From NCBI GenBank assembly GCA_945643635.1, contig CALZFC010000017.1, positions 2,826,001-2,890,000 of the forward strand: a DNA stretch of 64,000 bases, given 5' to 3'. Position numbers and translations under genes: made by a program. Below, piece after piece: positions 22,224 to 38,616 of this stretch. The notes under the pieces were generated by a model that saw only the letters and a program-made list of their open reading frames with translations, had not been told where the DNA came from and ran no database searches. The first letter of the stretch is position 1; the number at the start of each line of letters is the position of its first letter. The DNA comes from Allodiplogaster sudhausi. Its lineage: Eukaryota; Nematoda; Chromadorea; Rhabditida; Diplogasteridae.

Positions 22224-25200
22224 TTAACTTTTGACCCTTTGCTCAATGTCATGCTTTTCCTGCTGATATGGCAGCACAGTCGGTTTAAGTTCTAACAGGT
22301 TCAAAAAATAAACCTTATACAACCCGAAGACATTTACATTGACTGAACATACGACATACTGTACATTAAAAGCAGCTGAATAAATACATATGTATGTGTA
22401 TACAAGACATGAAGTATAATGTGGCATCGCGAGTACATCGAAACAAATGTGCTTCAAACGTTGGCTATCAGGGGTGCATAGTTTTTTTTGGTGCGTTTGA
22501 GATTTGGTGTTTTTCTGTTCATTCTCACTTCTGGTCACACGAGCGAGTGGTTCCTTCGCCGGCAACGGTTCGAAGGCGCTCGAAGCCATTACCGTAACCT
22601 CGTTCGATCCTTTCAGGAAGCAACGCATCCAGCCGAGCACGACGTTCCTTATTTATGCTCATTTTTGTTGTTCACGAATAATTTTTATTCTCATCGGGGA
22701 TTTTGAGAGGTCTAATAAACAATAATAACAATAATAATAATCATGCTTATTGCTATCTCGTTCAAAACAAAAAGTCGCAATAAGTCTTTGGCCGACTAGT
22801 GTCTTTTCAATTTTTTAAATTCCAACCTGTAATCTTTAACTACAATGACAACGACGAGTCCGTCAAAGGCGGGGAACATTTGGAAGAGCATGTTGATGGG
22901 TCCGGGCGGAATGTTCACCTTTAATACCTGTTGATTTTTGGTCGCTCGATTCTTTTTCTCCTTCCTTCTATTTTACATACACATATATATGTATGTAGTA
23001 TATATAAGCCGAGCTAGCGCACCTTCATGTTAAAGACGGGAAATGATATGGAGAGAACCGTAGGGGCGTAGATGCAGAAGATTGGCGCGGTAAGCTAGAA
23101 TATCAACGATCAAAGGTTACAAAGCTATAATACCAAAGTCAATGAATAACATATTTTGAATTCTCAACTTTGCTCAAGGCCAGGTTAGAAGTGACAACGA
23201 TCTTGTTAAAATTATACTTTCCTACTATTTAATAAAAAAATGTACAACAACACAAGCCAGCATGTTTGTCTAAATACCGTATGTACCTGCAGAATGAGCG
23301 CCAAGAAGAGCTGAGACTGCAGATTTGCCAAGCCAGTGCCGCCGCCAGTCTCGAGGCGTACCTGTCGTGAACATTTTGTAATAAAGAAGTCAAAAGGTAA
23401 CATTAAATAAATTTTTGACACTTTTTTCTTCTTTATTTTTAAATGCCATTAAAGGAATATTATATAACATAAAAATGAAGCAAACAAAACAAAACCTTTC
23501 TAATGGCGCCCATGATCGAGAACGACCATATAATAACCATGACCAGCTCACTTCCCGTCTGGCCGAACACCCATATGATAGCGATCGCCGTAATCGGCTT
23601 CTTTATGCCCTAAACCATGTATGTATGTACATACATACCTTTTATTATTCCTAGAAAAATTTACGTCTTCATGCTTGAAACGACGCTCGAAGAAAAACTC
23701 GAAAATTACAAGAAAGAACGTTCTTTTCTCATACTTGAATGAGCTCGATCACAGTAAAAATTATGCGATACCTCGCACTCTCATTCGCGCATGCTAATTT
23801 TTCACGTACTATGTAAATTCGAAATTCAAGACAGACGAAGGGATAAAAAGCGCCGTAACCTCGTTGAAGACCATTTGGGTGTGGTTGAATGACGGCCAGT
23901 GCTGGGGAAGGACTTCGCGTCTGAGGAAGTCGATCGCATCGGGCGTCGGCTCAAAGCCCTTATTCAGAAAGTAGACGCCCATCGCCCACGAGAAAAGGTA
24001 GTACGCGAAGAGGACAACAAAGGTGAGCTTGGTCTCGAGGTGGCGGCGCCACTGGGGTCTGGAACAGTTCAATGCGCTCAATCTCCTTACTCAGCCTGCG
24101 ATGGAGTGTCCAATTTGAGAGAATAGAGCTACTTCACTAATCCTGTCATGGGCAGCAAAAATATTAATCAATAACCAACCATTAATTTTTCGACACCATT
24201 TTGTCTGTCCATTTTAACTTGCAGAGAACGACGTAGCGATACATGAAGTTGTAAGAGAGTATCACCATGGTCACAACGTGCGTACCACCGTAAATTGCAT
24301 GGCCCCATCTGCATACAACATCATACTCTGGCTGGAAGCTGGCATATTGATTGTTATATTTTAGTTTGTAGTTATGTTTTCCAAAGAATATCATTTGTTC
24401 GATTGCTGTAATTGTTCTATGCGTCGTGTAGATAGTGAATATCTACATGTAATTGTATTGGCTACATTTTGATATTGATTCTGCGAGTAATGCTATAACA
24501 TTGTAATTCCTTCTGGCTAACCTGGTAAGTGGCTCTTCTCTATTGGCTGTTTGCCACATGGCGTTGTGTGAATCAATATTGCTTATTAGTATATGTTAGC
24601 ATACGATGTGACTCTCGCCTATATATGTAAGACTCTAGCCAGCGATCTAACATCATTTTTCTCTCACTTCGTAAGCGCCGGTGTAGCGCCGGTGTTCTAC
24701 TTTCTCACTTTCTCTTCTAATAATCCTCTCGCCTCTTCTACTCCCGTTCAAGTCTCTGACCCTTTCTCGGAAGGACATAACACTATCTACATTCATATAA
24801 AGACATACGAAGCATCACAGCCTTTACTATGCATAAACTCAATGTTAGCTAGAAAATAAATGTATATGTGCCAACTCGAAAAAGATGGGTCCGCTCGAGA
24901 ACAAGAACCATTTGCCCTCGGTGACTCCAGCAATCAAAAGAAGTCGTAAATCACAACATGTATCAAATTTGTTGTGGATATCTGTGGTGGAAAAGAATAA
25001 CTGCTTAACGTATTTTCTCTATTAGTGCCCCTCCCTTTATTAGAACTCCCTACCCCCTCTAAGAGTGTCCCCTCTCGTAATGGCATTGAAAAATAGTAGC
25101 CACGGGGGCACTAACGGAGGAAATACGGTATTCATAAATTTTCTCAAATAACCATACCGGTCGGACGCTGACAAACACGAGTGAGAAAAAGACGTCGTGT

Positions 25201-25423
25201 GCCGCGAACGAGATGATGTAGTACTTGTACTTGCCGGTGTGTGGGCTGCTCTTCGTTTTGGCGAGCCAGATCACCAAGAGATTCGATACTAGAGCCGTAA
25301 CTTAAAAAACAACAACTTTTCCCTTCAAAAATAGTCTTGGCGTGAAAACTATATGGGAAAAAAACCTAAGCATGTCCACTCGACCGCGCTGAAGACGACT
25401 AAGGCGTCGTCCGAGATGTCCAT
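22224..25423 (-). CDS. Nematode 7TM chemoreceptor (Str/Srh-like), GPCR1
   Basis: Exons with matching splice phases: 25423-25366 (ATG start), 25300-25158 (TM1-2, NLLVIWLAKTKSS then GKYKYYIISFAAHD), about 24952-24884 (loop), 24308-24219 (TM3, SYNFMYRYVVLC), 24058-23860 (TM4 and loop, LTFVVLFAYYLFSWAMG), 23609-23496 (TM5, ELVMVIIWSFS), 23361-23287 (ANLQSQLFLALILQ), 23094-23023 (TM6, APIFCIYAPTVLSI), 22927-22827 (TM7, FDGLVVVIVVKDYR) and a tail exon from 22647 ending at or before 22224. The LQ.QLF.AL..Q motif and terminal DYR are typical of the Str/Srh superfamily, usually in chemosensory cilia. One junction, exon 2 to 3, does not join in frame with a canonical AG. The donor/acceptor AG|G at the last junction restores Arg and supports the tail exon. 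Confidence 0.85.
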
Positions 25424-26735
25424 GAGATCTGACTGCTAGCCAGTACGATTAAATGAATACACGAGGGCGTGAGAGCATGCACGTTAGCTACAATTGTCAG
25501 GGAAATTCAAATTGATCATGGCTTTATCTCCTGCTCTTCTAAAGATCTCAAAAGAGTTATATCTTCCTGCATACTATATGTTTATATCCTTATATCTATT
25601 ACAGTTTTTTGAGCTCAATAGTGATTGATATTCACAGATCGAACCATTATTTTACAATCTCTCGCAGTGTGAGTCAAAGTGTGTGATGCATTTTCGAAAA
25701 AAATGTGTACATCTGAGACAATCAGGGATACAGTAATGCCTGAACAACAGCACGAAATACTTCTGTGAAATCTTTTATATGTAAACTCTATTTCAGAAAC
25801 GGTGGAACAATGTAAAATAAGTAAAGTGCGGCAAGAGGCAATATTGACTGCAGCAAACAGCATAAAATTTTGGCTTTTAAACAATTTCATATGGCTATCC
25901 TCGCATTACCTTTTTATGTCAGCGAGTACTTGTGATCTAGTTTAAACGTCACTTCCCTCTTTTCCTCAAATGCGCAATATATGTTGAACGTTTCAAAACT
26001 TTATATCATCCAGTATGTACGAAATACACTTGTGAGGAAAGGGGGGATTAAGCAAGACGTATGAGAATATAGAGTATGACAGGAGCGGCATACCTTACTG
26101 CACTTGTAGACTTCCAAAAAAATCATATACATATATGCATTCTTCTAGACATAAATATTATCGCCTATCCACGATTACCGGTGAAGTGGCCGTGATGTGA
26201 GAATAAAAGGATTAAAAACAAGATTCGCTTTTATCGGTCAAAACGGGAGCTGACGCGAGAACAGCGAAATCAGACATATCGTACAAGAAATTAAGGGGAT
26301 TAATTTTTGGATGCTAAGAGGGAAGTTGTTGATAACCGCGATGCATATGTATGTATGTGTTGATAATGCTGAACCGAAATATTCTGAAAATTTAAATCAA
26401 CACAGAACGGAATATCTCTCGGGGCGCCCCGGAATTTTACTGGATGTTAGATTACACTCTCCCTTGAAAATCAGTCTGGATTTTAGACTCCCTTCCCCAA
26501 ACACTTTGAGCATCGAGAGATGGAAGTGCCAGGCAGGAAGAGAAGGGGCGCAATTTAAATATGGTTAACTAAACGGCGCGAAATGGCATTGAAGAATCCA
26601 GAATAAATCTGCCGCGCATTCAATCAGCCTAAAGTTTGTAACAAGTTCGGAATACTTGTTCCCAACATTGCCGTTGTTGTCACAGACTGAGAACAAGCTG
26701 GCAACATCTCGAGCGAAATACAGTCTAACAAATCT
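25424..26735. other. Intergenic, nothing recognised
   Basis: Upstream of GPCR1. Open frames at 25615-25890 (-) and 26311-26568 (+) show no recognisable domain. No repeat identified apart from atatgcata-type simple words. Confidence 0.45.
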
Positions 26736-26739
26736 CTGC

Positions 26740-27031
26740 GAAATAGCACAGGGCAGAGAAAAAAGACGTCGCCGGTCGTCCGGTGCATGACTCCATTCTC
26801 ATTCTCTCCTGGTTGATCAAAGTACATACTCACACGAGCAATGAAATAGTGCAGGTAGAGAAAAAAAGACACTTCTCACCTCTTCGTCTTACTCGAAGTG
26901 CTGCGAGGAGTCTTTTTTTCACTGCCTGTACTATTTCGTCGCTTTTGTGGGTACTTTGGTCGGCCTGGAGAGAATGGAAGCATTCACCGCACGACCGGTG
27001 ACGTCTTTTTTTCTCTGCCCTGTGCTATTTC
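26740..27031. mobile_element. 292-bp palindromic element
   Basis: Near-complete inverted repeat. gaaatagcacagggcagaga at 26740 is mirrored by tctctgccctgtgctatttc ending 27031, and internal words (ccggtcgt, ccattctc, caaagtac, gaaatagt.cagg) match throughout, with the centre near 26885. The terminal word also recurs internally, so each arm is itself two-part. Its right-hand flank, up to about 27185, is repeated near 58020-58200. Confidence 0.85.
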
Positions 27032-27939
27032 AATGGTGACGAGCCAAAGCTGAACCAGAGCAGCTTTTGCTCGTAACAACCTGCGTCTCCATCTTTCCGT
27101 TGTCTCTCCATTTTTGTGCTTGTTTTGACCAAGTGACTACCTCAGAAGTTTGAAACAGGAAGTGCACACAAGCGATTAAGTGAAGACAAGCTGGATACAT
27201 GTTCAGAACACATGTCTATTAAGATAGGCTGGCAAATTGCCATTTCTTTTGTTGTGAACATGTTCGAAACAAGATTGTTTCGAACATGTTGTAAACTTTA
27301 GACAGATTAAATGCGCGGCTGCTAGATGGTTAGCAGATAGATCTAAAACAGATAATCTTCATGAAACTTAAACAACAACCCCCTTTCCTCTTTTTTGATC
27401 TATGCCTTTGTCATCGTTAGAATTATGAACCGCGTCGCCAATATTGCTATATCAACATATTTCTCACGATTATGACGAAAATGCCTAACGAACCTAAAAC
27501 ATGTGAAAACATGAAGTTGGAAATGGATTGAGCATAAAACTATTCAAACAAAAGAAGAAACGCTTTGGAGTTTTACGGTAATTCGTTGTATGACTGCCAA
27601 GCAATCCAGCTTGTCCAGATCGTTTCTTTGCAAAACATAGGGATCACTGATAGATTTAAACGGAACGGGATGGCATCGAATTAGTACTACATAGAACTTC
27701 AAGGTTATAGCTTTACTGTGCGAGCAGATATGCTCATAAACATGCGCCCTAGTCGACTACCTCAAAAAGATGCGAAGTTTTTCAACGCATCATAACTTTT
27801 TAAAACGACATTTTTGAGTTTTAATAGCAATCCCAATCGATTCTGCTAGTCTGAATTTACCGGGAATTTGTTGCTATAAAGGTAGAGATGAACTGGACAA
27901 GGGAAACAAGTAGAGTCTGGGCAAAGGAGTCGGAGTAGC
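27032..27939. other. Intergenic, with a perfect 16-bp hairpin
   Basis: 27040-27185 is a direct repeat of 58050-58200 (tgacgagccaaagc, cagcttttgctcgt, cacacaagcgattaagtga). At 27257-27290 there is a perfect palindrome (aacatgttcgaaacaa, two-base spacer, then its complement). No gene seen. Confidence 0.6.
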
Positions 27940-28075
27940 TCAGCTTTTCTTCTTCCACGTCTTCTGCTTCTCCTGCTCCTTTGGCTCCATCGGCTCCATC
28001 GGCCCCAACTCGGAGCGCGCGTCCTTTCGGGCTTGCATGAGAATGGCAACCGCGATTACCAGAGCCGCTTTTTCT
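27940..28075 (-). pseudogene. Last exon of small membrane protein, copy 2 (degraded?)
   Basis: Minus-strand frame ALVIAVAILMQARKDARSE with a Met/Glu/Lys tail, ending TGA at 27942-27940, clearly homologous to the last exons at 12939-13100 and 29841-29999. Its 5' part is truncated relative to the others: the first part of the hydrophobic segment is missing and no consensus attgcag acceptor is present. The signal-peptide exon at 28925-29010 lies upstream on the same strand and may belong to it. Whether a functional transcript exists is uncertain. Confidence 0.5.
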
Positions 28076-28920
28076 ATTTTAGGATGAAAAATCTTTTTGT
28101 TCAGCTCGGTAAAATTTAATGTTTTTTTTCAAACATTTGCAATCCGTAAAGGATTATTGTTTGTTTGATCTTGCCAACCGATTGAGATGGGGTGAAGGGT
28201 AAGGGGTGATCTAATGGTAAGGAGAGTAAGAGAATAAACCGAAACATGATGGAGTTAATTATCCAGTCAACATTTTTATGTCAGAGGCCTGCTGGCATGA
28301 GCAACGTGGCCGGGCTTCTGTCTCTCACTTTCTCTCTCTTTTTCTCTATCTCTCTCACTTTCTCTTTTTCTCTCTCTCTCTCCCTCTGTGCACAGAAGCG
28401 TCAAGTTTTGGTCCTTCTGTAGAGCTACACTAGAAATGGTTCGCCAAAAATGAGCATGTCTGTGTGAAAATTGGTGAAGTGCCACAGTTCTACATTCAAT
28501 GCCCCAAAAACGAGAGAAGTTGATAGTTGTATTTCCTGATACAGCTTACTATCGGTTTTTCGCTCCCTTTCTCCCTCTCCGTCTCTCTCTCTCTCTCTCT
28601 TTCTTTATGCCAAACCCTTCATGTGCCTAAATATGGCACATTGCGGATGATAAGCTCAAGTGATGTATTACTTGAAACTGACTTTCACCTCATTCTGTCT
28701 TTCTCTCTTTCTCATTCTTCTTTCTCTTTCTCTCTCTCCCTCTCTCTCCCTCTCTCTCCGCACCTGACAGGGATGGCTCTAATTGTAAAGGACACAAGAA
28801 CGATGCAACTTTTTTTTCATTTCAATGTGCAATGCGGCATATATAACTATACCCTTGCCAAGATGTTGGACGGGCCCAAGAAGTTAAGATACGGTGTCTC
28901 TTGAATGGAAAGAAGTAGAA
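28076..28920. other. TC-rich interval
   Basis: Pyrimidine-rich simple tracts at about 28315-28385, 28560-28610 and 28695-28765 (ctctct with interruptions). Open frames here are products of the simple sequence. No exon identified, although it is the expected intron region of the flanking minus-strand exons. Confidence 0.6.
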
Positions 28921-28924
28921 CTGA

Positions 28925-29010
28925 CCTAAGAATTCACTTGCGGCCGATGGGAAACAGATGAAGCAGACGAGCACTGCAGCCAAAGCAGTTGACGACAAAC
29001 TACGAATCAT
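28925..29010 (-). CDS. Signal-peptide exon of a small secreted/membrane gene
   Basis: ATG at 29010 opens a frame with a strong signal peptide (hydrophobic ALAAVLVCFICFPSAA) ending at a donor (ttag|gtcagt). The 5' flank at 29135-29560 is duplicated in inverted form upstream of the plus-strand ShKT gene and in direct form near 30465. The next exon is not identified. The membrane exon at 27940-28075 is the best candidate partner. Confidence 0.45.
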
Positions 29011-29134
29011 CGACAGTTACGAGAGTCTTTCTGAATTGTTGAATAATTAGAAATAAAATATAATTAAGCCAAATTTATACATATTACTAACAAATTATTT
29101 ATCATTCAATATAAATCCTGGCTACTTACTTTGG

Positions 29135-29560
29135 AAAACAACCAGAGAAACCGTGCGAGTATATTGTGAGTAATACTCTTGCAACTGATGAACACAACTG
29201 GTTGGGTGGACTTTTATATTAATTTCGTTCGAATGAACTTCATTTGGCATGCAGCGAACTGAACATTGCAAAAAATGTTAGCACAAAATAGATACAAATG
29301 ATTCTTTGCCTGAGTGGTCACTGGCTCTCGCGGTGCAATACACGGCCGCTCGAACATCCGTACTCACATCAGCTCAAAGGCAGCATAATAATCGCCTTAC
29401 AATTTAGGAACGACAAACTCTTTCGAATGGGAGAAGCGAACGGCGAACAAAAAGAGGGCTGAAAGGCTGAAGTTCACTTCTTTTTTTATCGATCCTTTTC
29501 TGTTTCTGTTGTCTTTCTCTCCCTTTTTAGTTATATGTAAAGGGAGCAATTGCAAATTTG
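29135..29560 (-). repeat. Duplicated 5' flank, copy 1
   Basis: Includes agttgtgttcatcagttgca (rc) and a block with ccttttctgtttctgttgtc and cgccttacaatt. Homologous to 31080-31640 in inverted orientation and, from about 29220, to 30465-30790 in direct orientation. Non-coding; it precedes signal-peptide exons in two cases. Confidence 0.8.
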
Positions 29561-29840
29561 GTTCGGGAAGCATTTTAATGCCTTTGACTATTTGTTTAGG
29601 GCAAGCTCACTAAAAATGTTAAATTATAACAATTTAGTTGTGAAATATATGCTTTTTTATATAAAATTGCAAATTGATTGCGTGATCGAGTTCTCTGCAG
29701 ATGAATGTATTATCGTGTCACCCCAGCAGAAAACATTTATTGTAGAAATACTTCGGAAAGGGAATTTATTCCTACATGTAAAGGTAGGGAAGAAGTGGAC
29801 AGGGAAATATGGAGAGACTGTGCAAATGAGTCGGAGTGAC

Positions 29841-30190
29841 TCAGCTTGTCTTCTTCTGCGTCTTCTGCTTCGCCTGCTCCGTTGGCTCCATTGGCTTCTT
29901 CGGCTCGAACTCGGAGTTCGCGTCCTTCCGGGCATGTATGAGAATGACGACTGCGATGACCAGAGCGGACAGCAATGACACCGCCATCGGGATCTCCACC
30001 TGCAATTTATTCATTTTTATATTTTTTCTTTCAATATATATTTTTTGTTCCTAGAAAAGTTCGTGTTCTCCGTACTTTGCGTTATTCTAACGCTCCTGGC
30101 AACATTTGACAACTATCCAAATATGCTTGGTCTTCAATGAAGGACGTCTTAAACTTGGCTTCCACATACTCCACATTCGGTTGTTCATGT
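29841..30190 (-). CDS. Small single-pass membrane protein, copy 3 (partial)
   Basis: The last exon, 29999-29841, follows acceptor attgcag and encodes a transmembrane helix (LLSALVIAVVILIHA) and a Lys/Glu-rich tail ending KTQKKTS with TGA at 29843. An upstream block near 30180-30110 encodes PNVEYVEAKFKTSFIEDQ, matching the exon at 12751-12815. The acceptor before that block lacks an AG at the expected position and no signal-peptide exon was found upstream, so this copy may be decayed. A duplicated 5' flank begins at 30465. Confidence 0.45.
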
Positions 30191-30349
30191 GAATTGAAAT
30201 TTTTTATTAAGAGACTTTTCTTTTGGCGATCGTCAGTGAGAAATTTTAAAATCTATAAAAGAACGCCAGATGCATTCAATATGCTCAGAATCCATAGACA
30301 ACTGCAATCAGAATAATATGATTGATATTGATCAACCGCAGCCTCAATT

Positions 30350-30465
30350 GGCTATGTCTTCATACTAACAAGGGAAGTGTTTCTTCCGAGTGGCCAAAGC
30401 TGTCAAGCATTTTCTCTTCATTTTTGGATAGTCCTCATCGAGCAGGTCTAGCATAATTTTTTTTT
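30350..30465. repeat. Inverted repeat arm (pairs with 32575-32665)
   Basis: cttcatactaacaag, ttctcttcatttttggatag and cctcatcgag.aggtctagca recur in reverse complement at 32575-32665. Confidence 0.85.
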
Positions 30466-30795
30466 TTAATTTTATTCGAATGAACTTCATTTGGCATGCA
30501 GCGAACTGAACATTGCAAAAAATGTTAGCACGAAATAGATACAAATGATTTCTATTGAGTGCCTCTCGGCGACTGCCGCTTCGACATCCGTTCTGAGCTC
30601 AAAGGCAACATCCTAAGCGCCTTACAATTCAAGAACGATAAACTCTTCCGAATCGGAGAACGAAAAAAACAGATGCAAGGCTGACGTTTACTTCATTTTC
30701 ATCTATCCCTTTCTGTTTCTGTTGTCTCACTCCCTTTTTAGTTACATGTAGTCTGCTCAAAAACAAAATGGAGCTACTCCAAATATTGTTCATGA
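30465..30795 (-). repeat. Duplicated 5' flank, copy 2
   Basis: Opens with gaatgaacttcatttggcat, as at about 29230, and runs through the same series of words to gttacatgtagtctgctcaa. Lies upstream of small membrane gene copy 3. Confidence 0.85.
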
Positions 30796-31079
30796 AACAA
30801 TTTAATATCTTAAATTGCCAGGCTTAGGATATTCAAAAATTTCCAAATTTTCAGGCATGAAGCCTATCAATCGGGACATTTTTATGGTTGATTATGGTAA
30901 AACAAGTGCCTGAATCTTAATATGCAAACCTAATCGTCATACGTTCATCCAGAAAAGCACAATTTGATCGGACATTTTGGAACTTTCCGAAAGTTCCACT
31001 TACAACAAGCGAGGATAATTCAAGGACCCTTGAATGAAATGAAAAATCTTAATCCGGATAACTGAAGAATAACTGAAAA
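30796..31079. other. Spacer between inverted flank copies
   Basis: AT-rich, no gene seen. Lies between the direct copy (30465-30795) and the inverted copy (31080-31640). Confidence 0.5.
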
Positions 31080-31640
31080 CATTAAATATTTTCCCGAACA
31101 AAATTTGAAATAGCTCCATTTTGTTATCGAGCAGACTACATGTAACTAAAAAGGGAGAGAGACAACAGAAACAGAAAGGGATAGATGAAAATGAAGTAAA
31201 CGTCAGCCTTTCAGCCGTTTTTTTTTGTTCGCCGTTCATTTCTCCCATTCGGAAGAGTTTGTCGCTCCTGACAATGAATTGTAAGGCGATTAGTGTGCCG
31301 CCTTTGAGCTGAGTACGGATGCCTTGCACCGAGAGAGCCAGAGGCTACTGTCAAAGCGGCAGTCGTCGAGAGGCACTCTGTGAGGAATCATTTGAATGTA
31401 TGTATATCGGGTTCGAGCATCCCTTCTTCCCTCTAACGTCGACTTCTCTCTTCTGTATATGCACACTCACACCCACATCACTGATTATGTTAGAAACGCA
31501 CAAGGATAACATTTGTCTTCCACATTTGCATATCAAATGATGTTTAGTCGAGCGAAATTAATATAGGTAAAAGTCCACCCATCCAGTTGTGTTCATCAGT
31601 TGCAATAGCATTTGTACTACTCGCCTGCGGAACAGCTTGG
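31080..31640 (+). repeat. Duplicated 5' flank, copy 3 (inverted)
   Basis: Reverse complement of copies 1 and 2: ttgagcagactacatgtaac-like start (31125), gacaacagaaacagaaaggg, then aagtccaccca.ccagttgtg near 31570. Ends about 100 bp upstream of the ShKT gene start, so it likely holds its promoter. Confidence 0.85.
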
Positions 31641-31738
31641 TTTGTCTGTGGTTGTTTTCCAACCCATTTAGTACGGATTTATATCGAAAAGCCTACTTCT
31701 TTTTTCTTCGTCATTCAGCCGATCCGAATCTTGAGAGA

Positions 31739-32163
31739 ATGCGTCTTCTGCTGCTCGTCTTCGTTCTCTTCTTCCTCGTGGCTTCCGTGCAATCCGAATG
31801 CCTCGACCGTCATCTCGAGTAAGGAATTTCTCGCATTTTATGACTATGTATCATTCACGAAAAGGATATTTTTAAAAACACATCAATTTCCTCTCTATTC
31901 TACAAAAGATCAGTCTTGAGTCTTTAGGGTCTTGTGACGTCCCCCTCTCTATCTATTTCTCTATATATCTCTCTCTCTTTCTCAATGTCTCTCACTTTCA
32001 AAGGAGTCAGATCAATTATTTGACGTTCTTGCATGCGGACCCTGAGAAATAGCGTGATCCTTTGAGATGTGCAGAGTGGGAGACAAGAGGCTACTGCGTG
32101 ACGCCCCCCTACGCGGAAAAGATGGAGGTAGAATGTCCGGTTACCTGCCAGCACTGTCATTAA
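31739..32163 (+). CDS. Secreted ShKT-domain peptide
   Basis: Exon 1 (31739-31818) encodes a signal peptide (LLLLVFVLFFLVAS) followed by the first cysteine in a C-L-D context. The second block (about 32053-32163, TAA stop) encodes five cysteines in the ShKT spacing C..W...GYC......M...C..TC..C. ShKT is a roughly 35-residue disulfide-rich fold widespread in nematode secreted proteins, often as an accessory to astacin proteases or alone; it does not by itself imply a toxin. The domain is split by the intron. With canonical GT..AG borders the two halves are one base out of frame, so an unusual border, a base error or a pseudogene is possible. Very short for a nematode ShKT protein. Confidence 0.6.
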
Positions 32164-32699
32164 TCACAAGATCTTGGACATCATTGACACTCATGTCATG
32201 TTCCTTCTTCAGTCACTTTCTTAATACATTTACATGGACGCTCATCGTATTTAAATAAACGCATGCTTTGTTTGTACGTTGAAATGCGATACAAATGGCT
32301 AATTTATACCAAAAATGTACATAGATATGTACGATGTGGAGAAAAATTAAACAATTAGACAATAATTTCTCTCCATCGTCTCCATCCTCCTCCAATGTCT
32401 CCGCCGGGAAGTCCTCGTTAAACGTAAAAAGAGTGTCTGTGAAATAATATTTCTATGCGGGTACATACATAATGTAAGCATTTGGTTTTGCACCACTTTT
32501 ACGATGTTCAAATCAGAAATTTAACACCTAACCTAAGAACAATACTTTCTAGGTCATTATTGCGATTTCTGAAAATTTATGCTAGACCTACTCGATGAGG
32601 ACTATCCAAAAATGAAGAGAACATGCTTAACAGCTTTTGCCTTGTTAGTATGAAGGCGCATGATTATCACATGAAGGAATCGTTTATAACGCTTGTCCT
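32164..32699. other. Intergenic
   Basis: No gene supported. 32575-32665 is the inverted partner of 30350-30465. Confidence 0.6.
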
Positions 32700-33200
32700 G
32701 GATAATGACGAGACATTATGGGTCGTACTGCATAGGTACACAAACGTAGTGATGAAAAGGGAGAGCTTATGGTTAAGCAGATTTCGCTCTCTTTGAGCGG
32801 TCATCACATTTGCATGGGAATGGCTCGGATTGGCATATGGGCTTGGAGGTGGTGTGTGATCGCGCAAAATAAACAGAGAGACAGACAGACAGACGCAGAG
32901 AGAGAGACAAAGAGGTAGAGAGAGAGAGAGGAATGAGACAGATATCGAGATTCAGGAAGAAGGAAAAAGAGAATGGGAAAAGATATGGATGCACAAAGAG
33001 GAACCATATTGAGATCTAGGAATAAGCGAAAAGAGAAAAGAGTACTAAAGCAAGAGAATGAGAATTAAGAAAACGAATAATATGCCTGCAGCTCTATACT
33101 TTGCAGTTCGTACATACATATATGTAGGCTTTTTCAACCAACGGAAAAGTTTAGAGTATTAAGAATAAATGATGAGTGATGCCATTTTCAAATTCACAAT
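32700..33200. repeat. Dispersed ~480-bp block, copy 3
   Basis: Third copy of the block at 19220 and 21120, just beyond the 3' end of transporter B. Includes gcggtcatcacatttgcatg and ggctcggattggca, then GA-rich sequence. Confidence 0.7.
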
Positions 33201-33293
33201 ACAGACACTTTGTCAATGTTTAGAGGGCAGTATATGCAGATATTAATAATGAGTATGAATAATGCAATGTACGAGCATGAGGCAGGGAGTACA

Positions 33294-38616
<5,323 letters not shown>

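Noticed and set aside
22394..22725. Plus-strand open frames with coding-like composition
   Set aside because: They lie opposite the GPCR1 tail exon, which joins in frame after the conserved KDYR; the plus frames are its shadow.
28276..28904. Open frames rich in Ser/Leu or Arg/Glu
   Set aside because: They are generated by TC/GA simple sequence.
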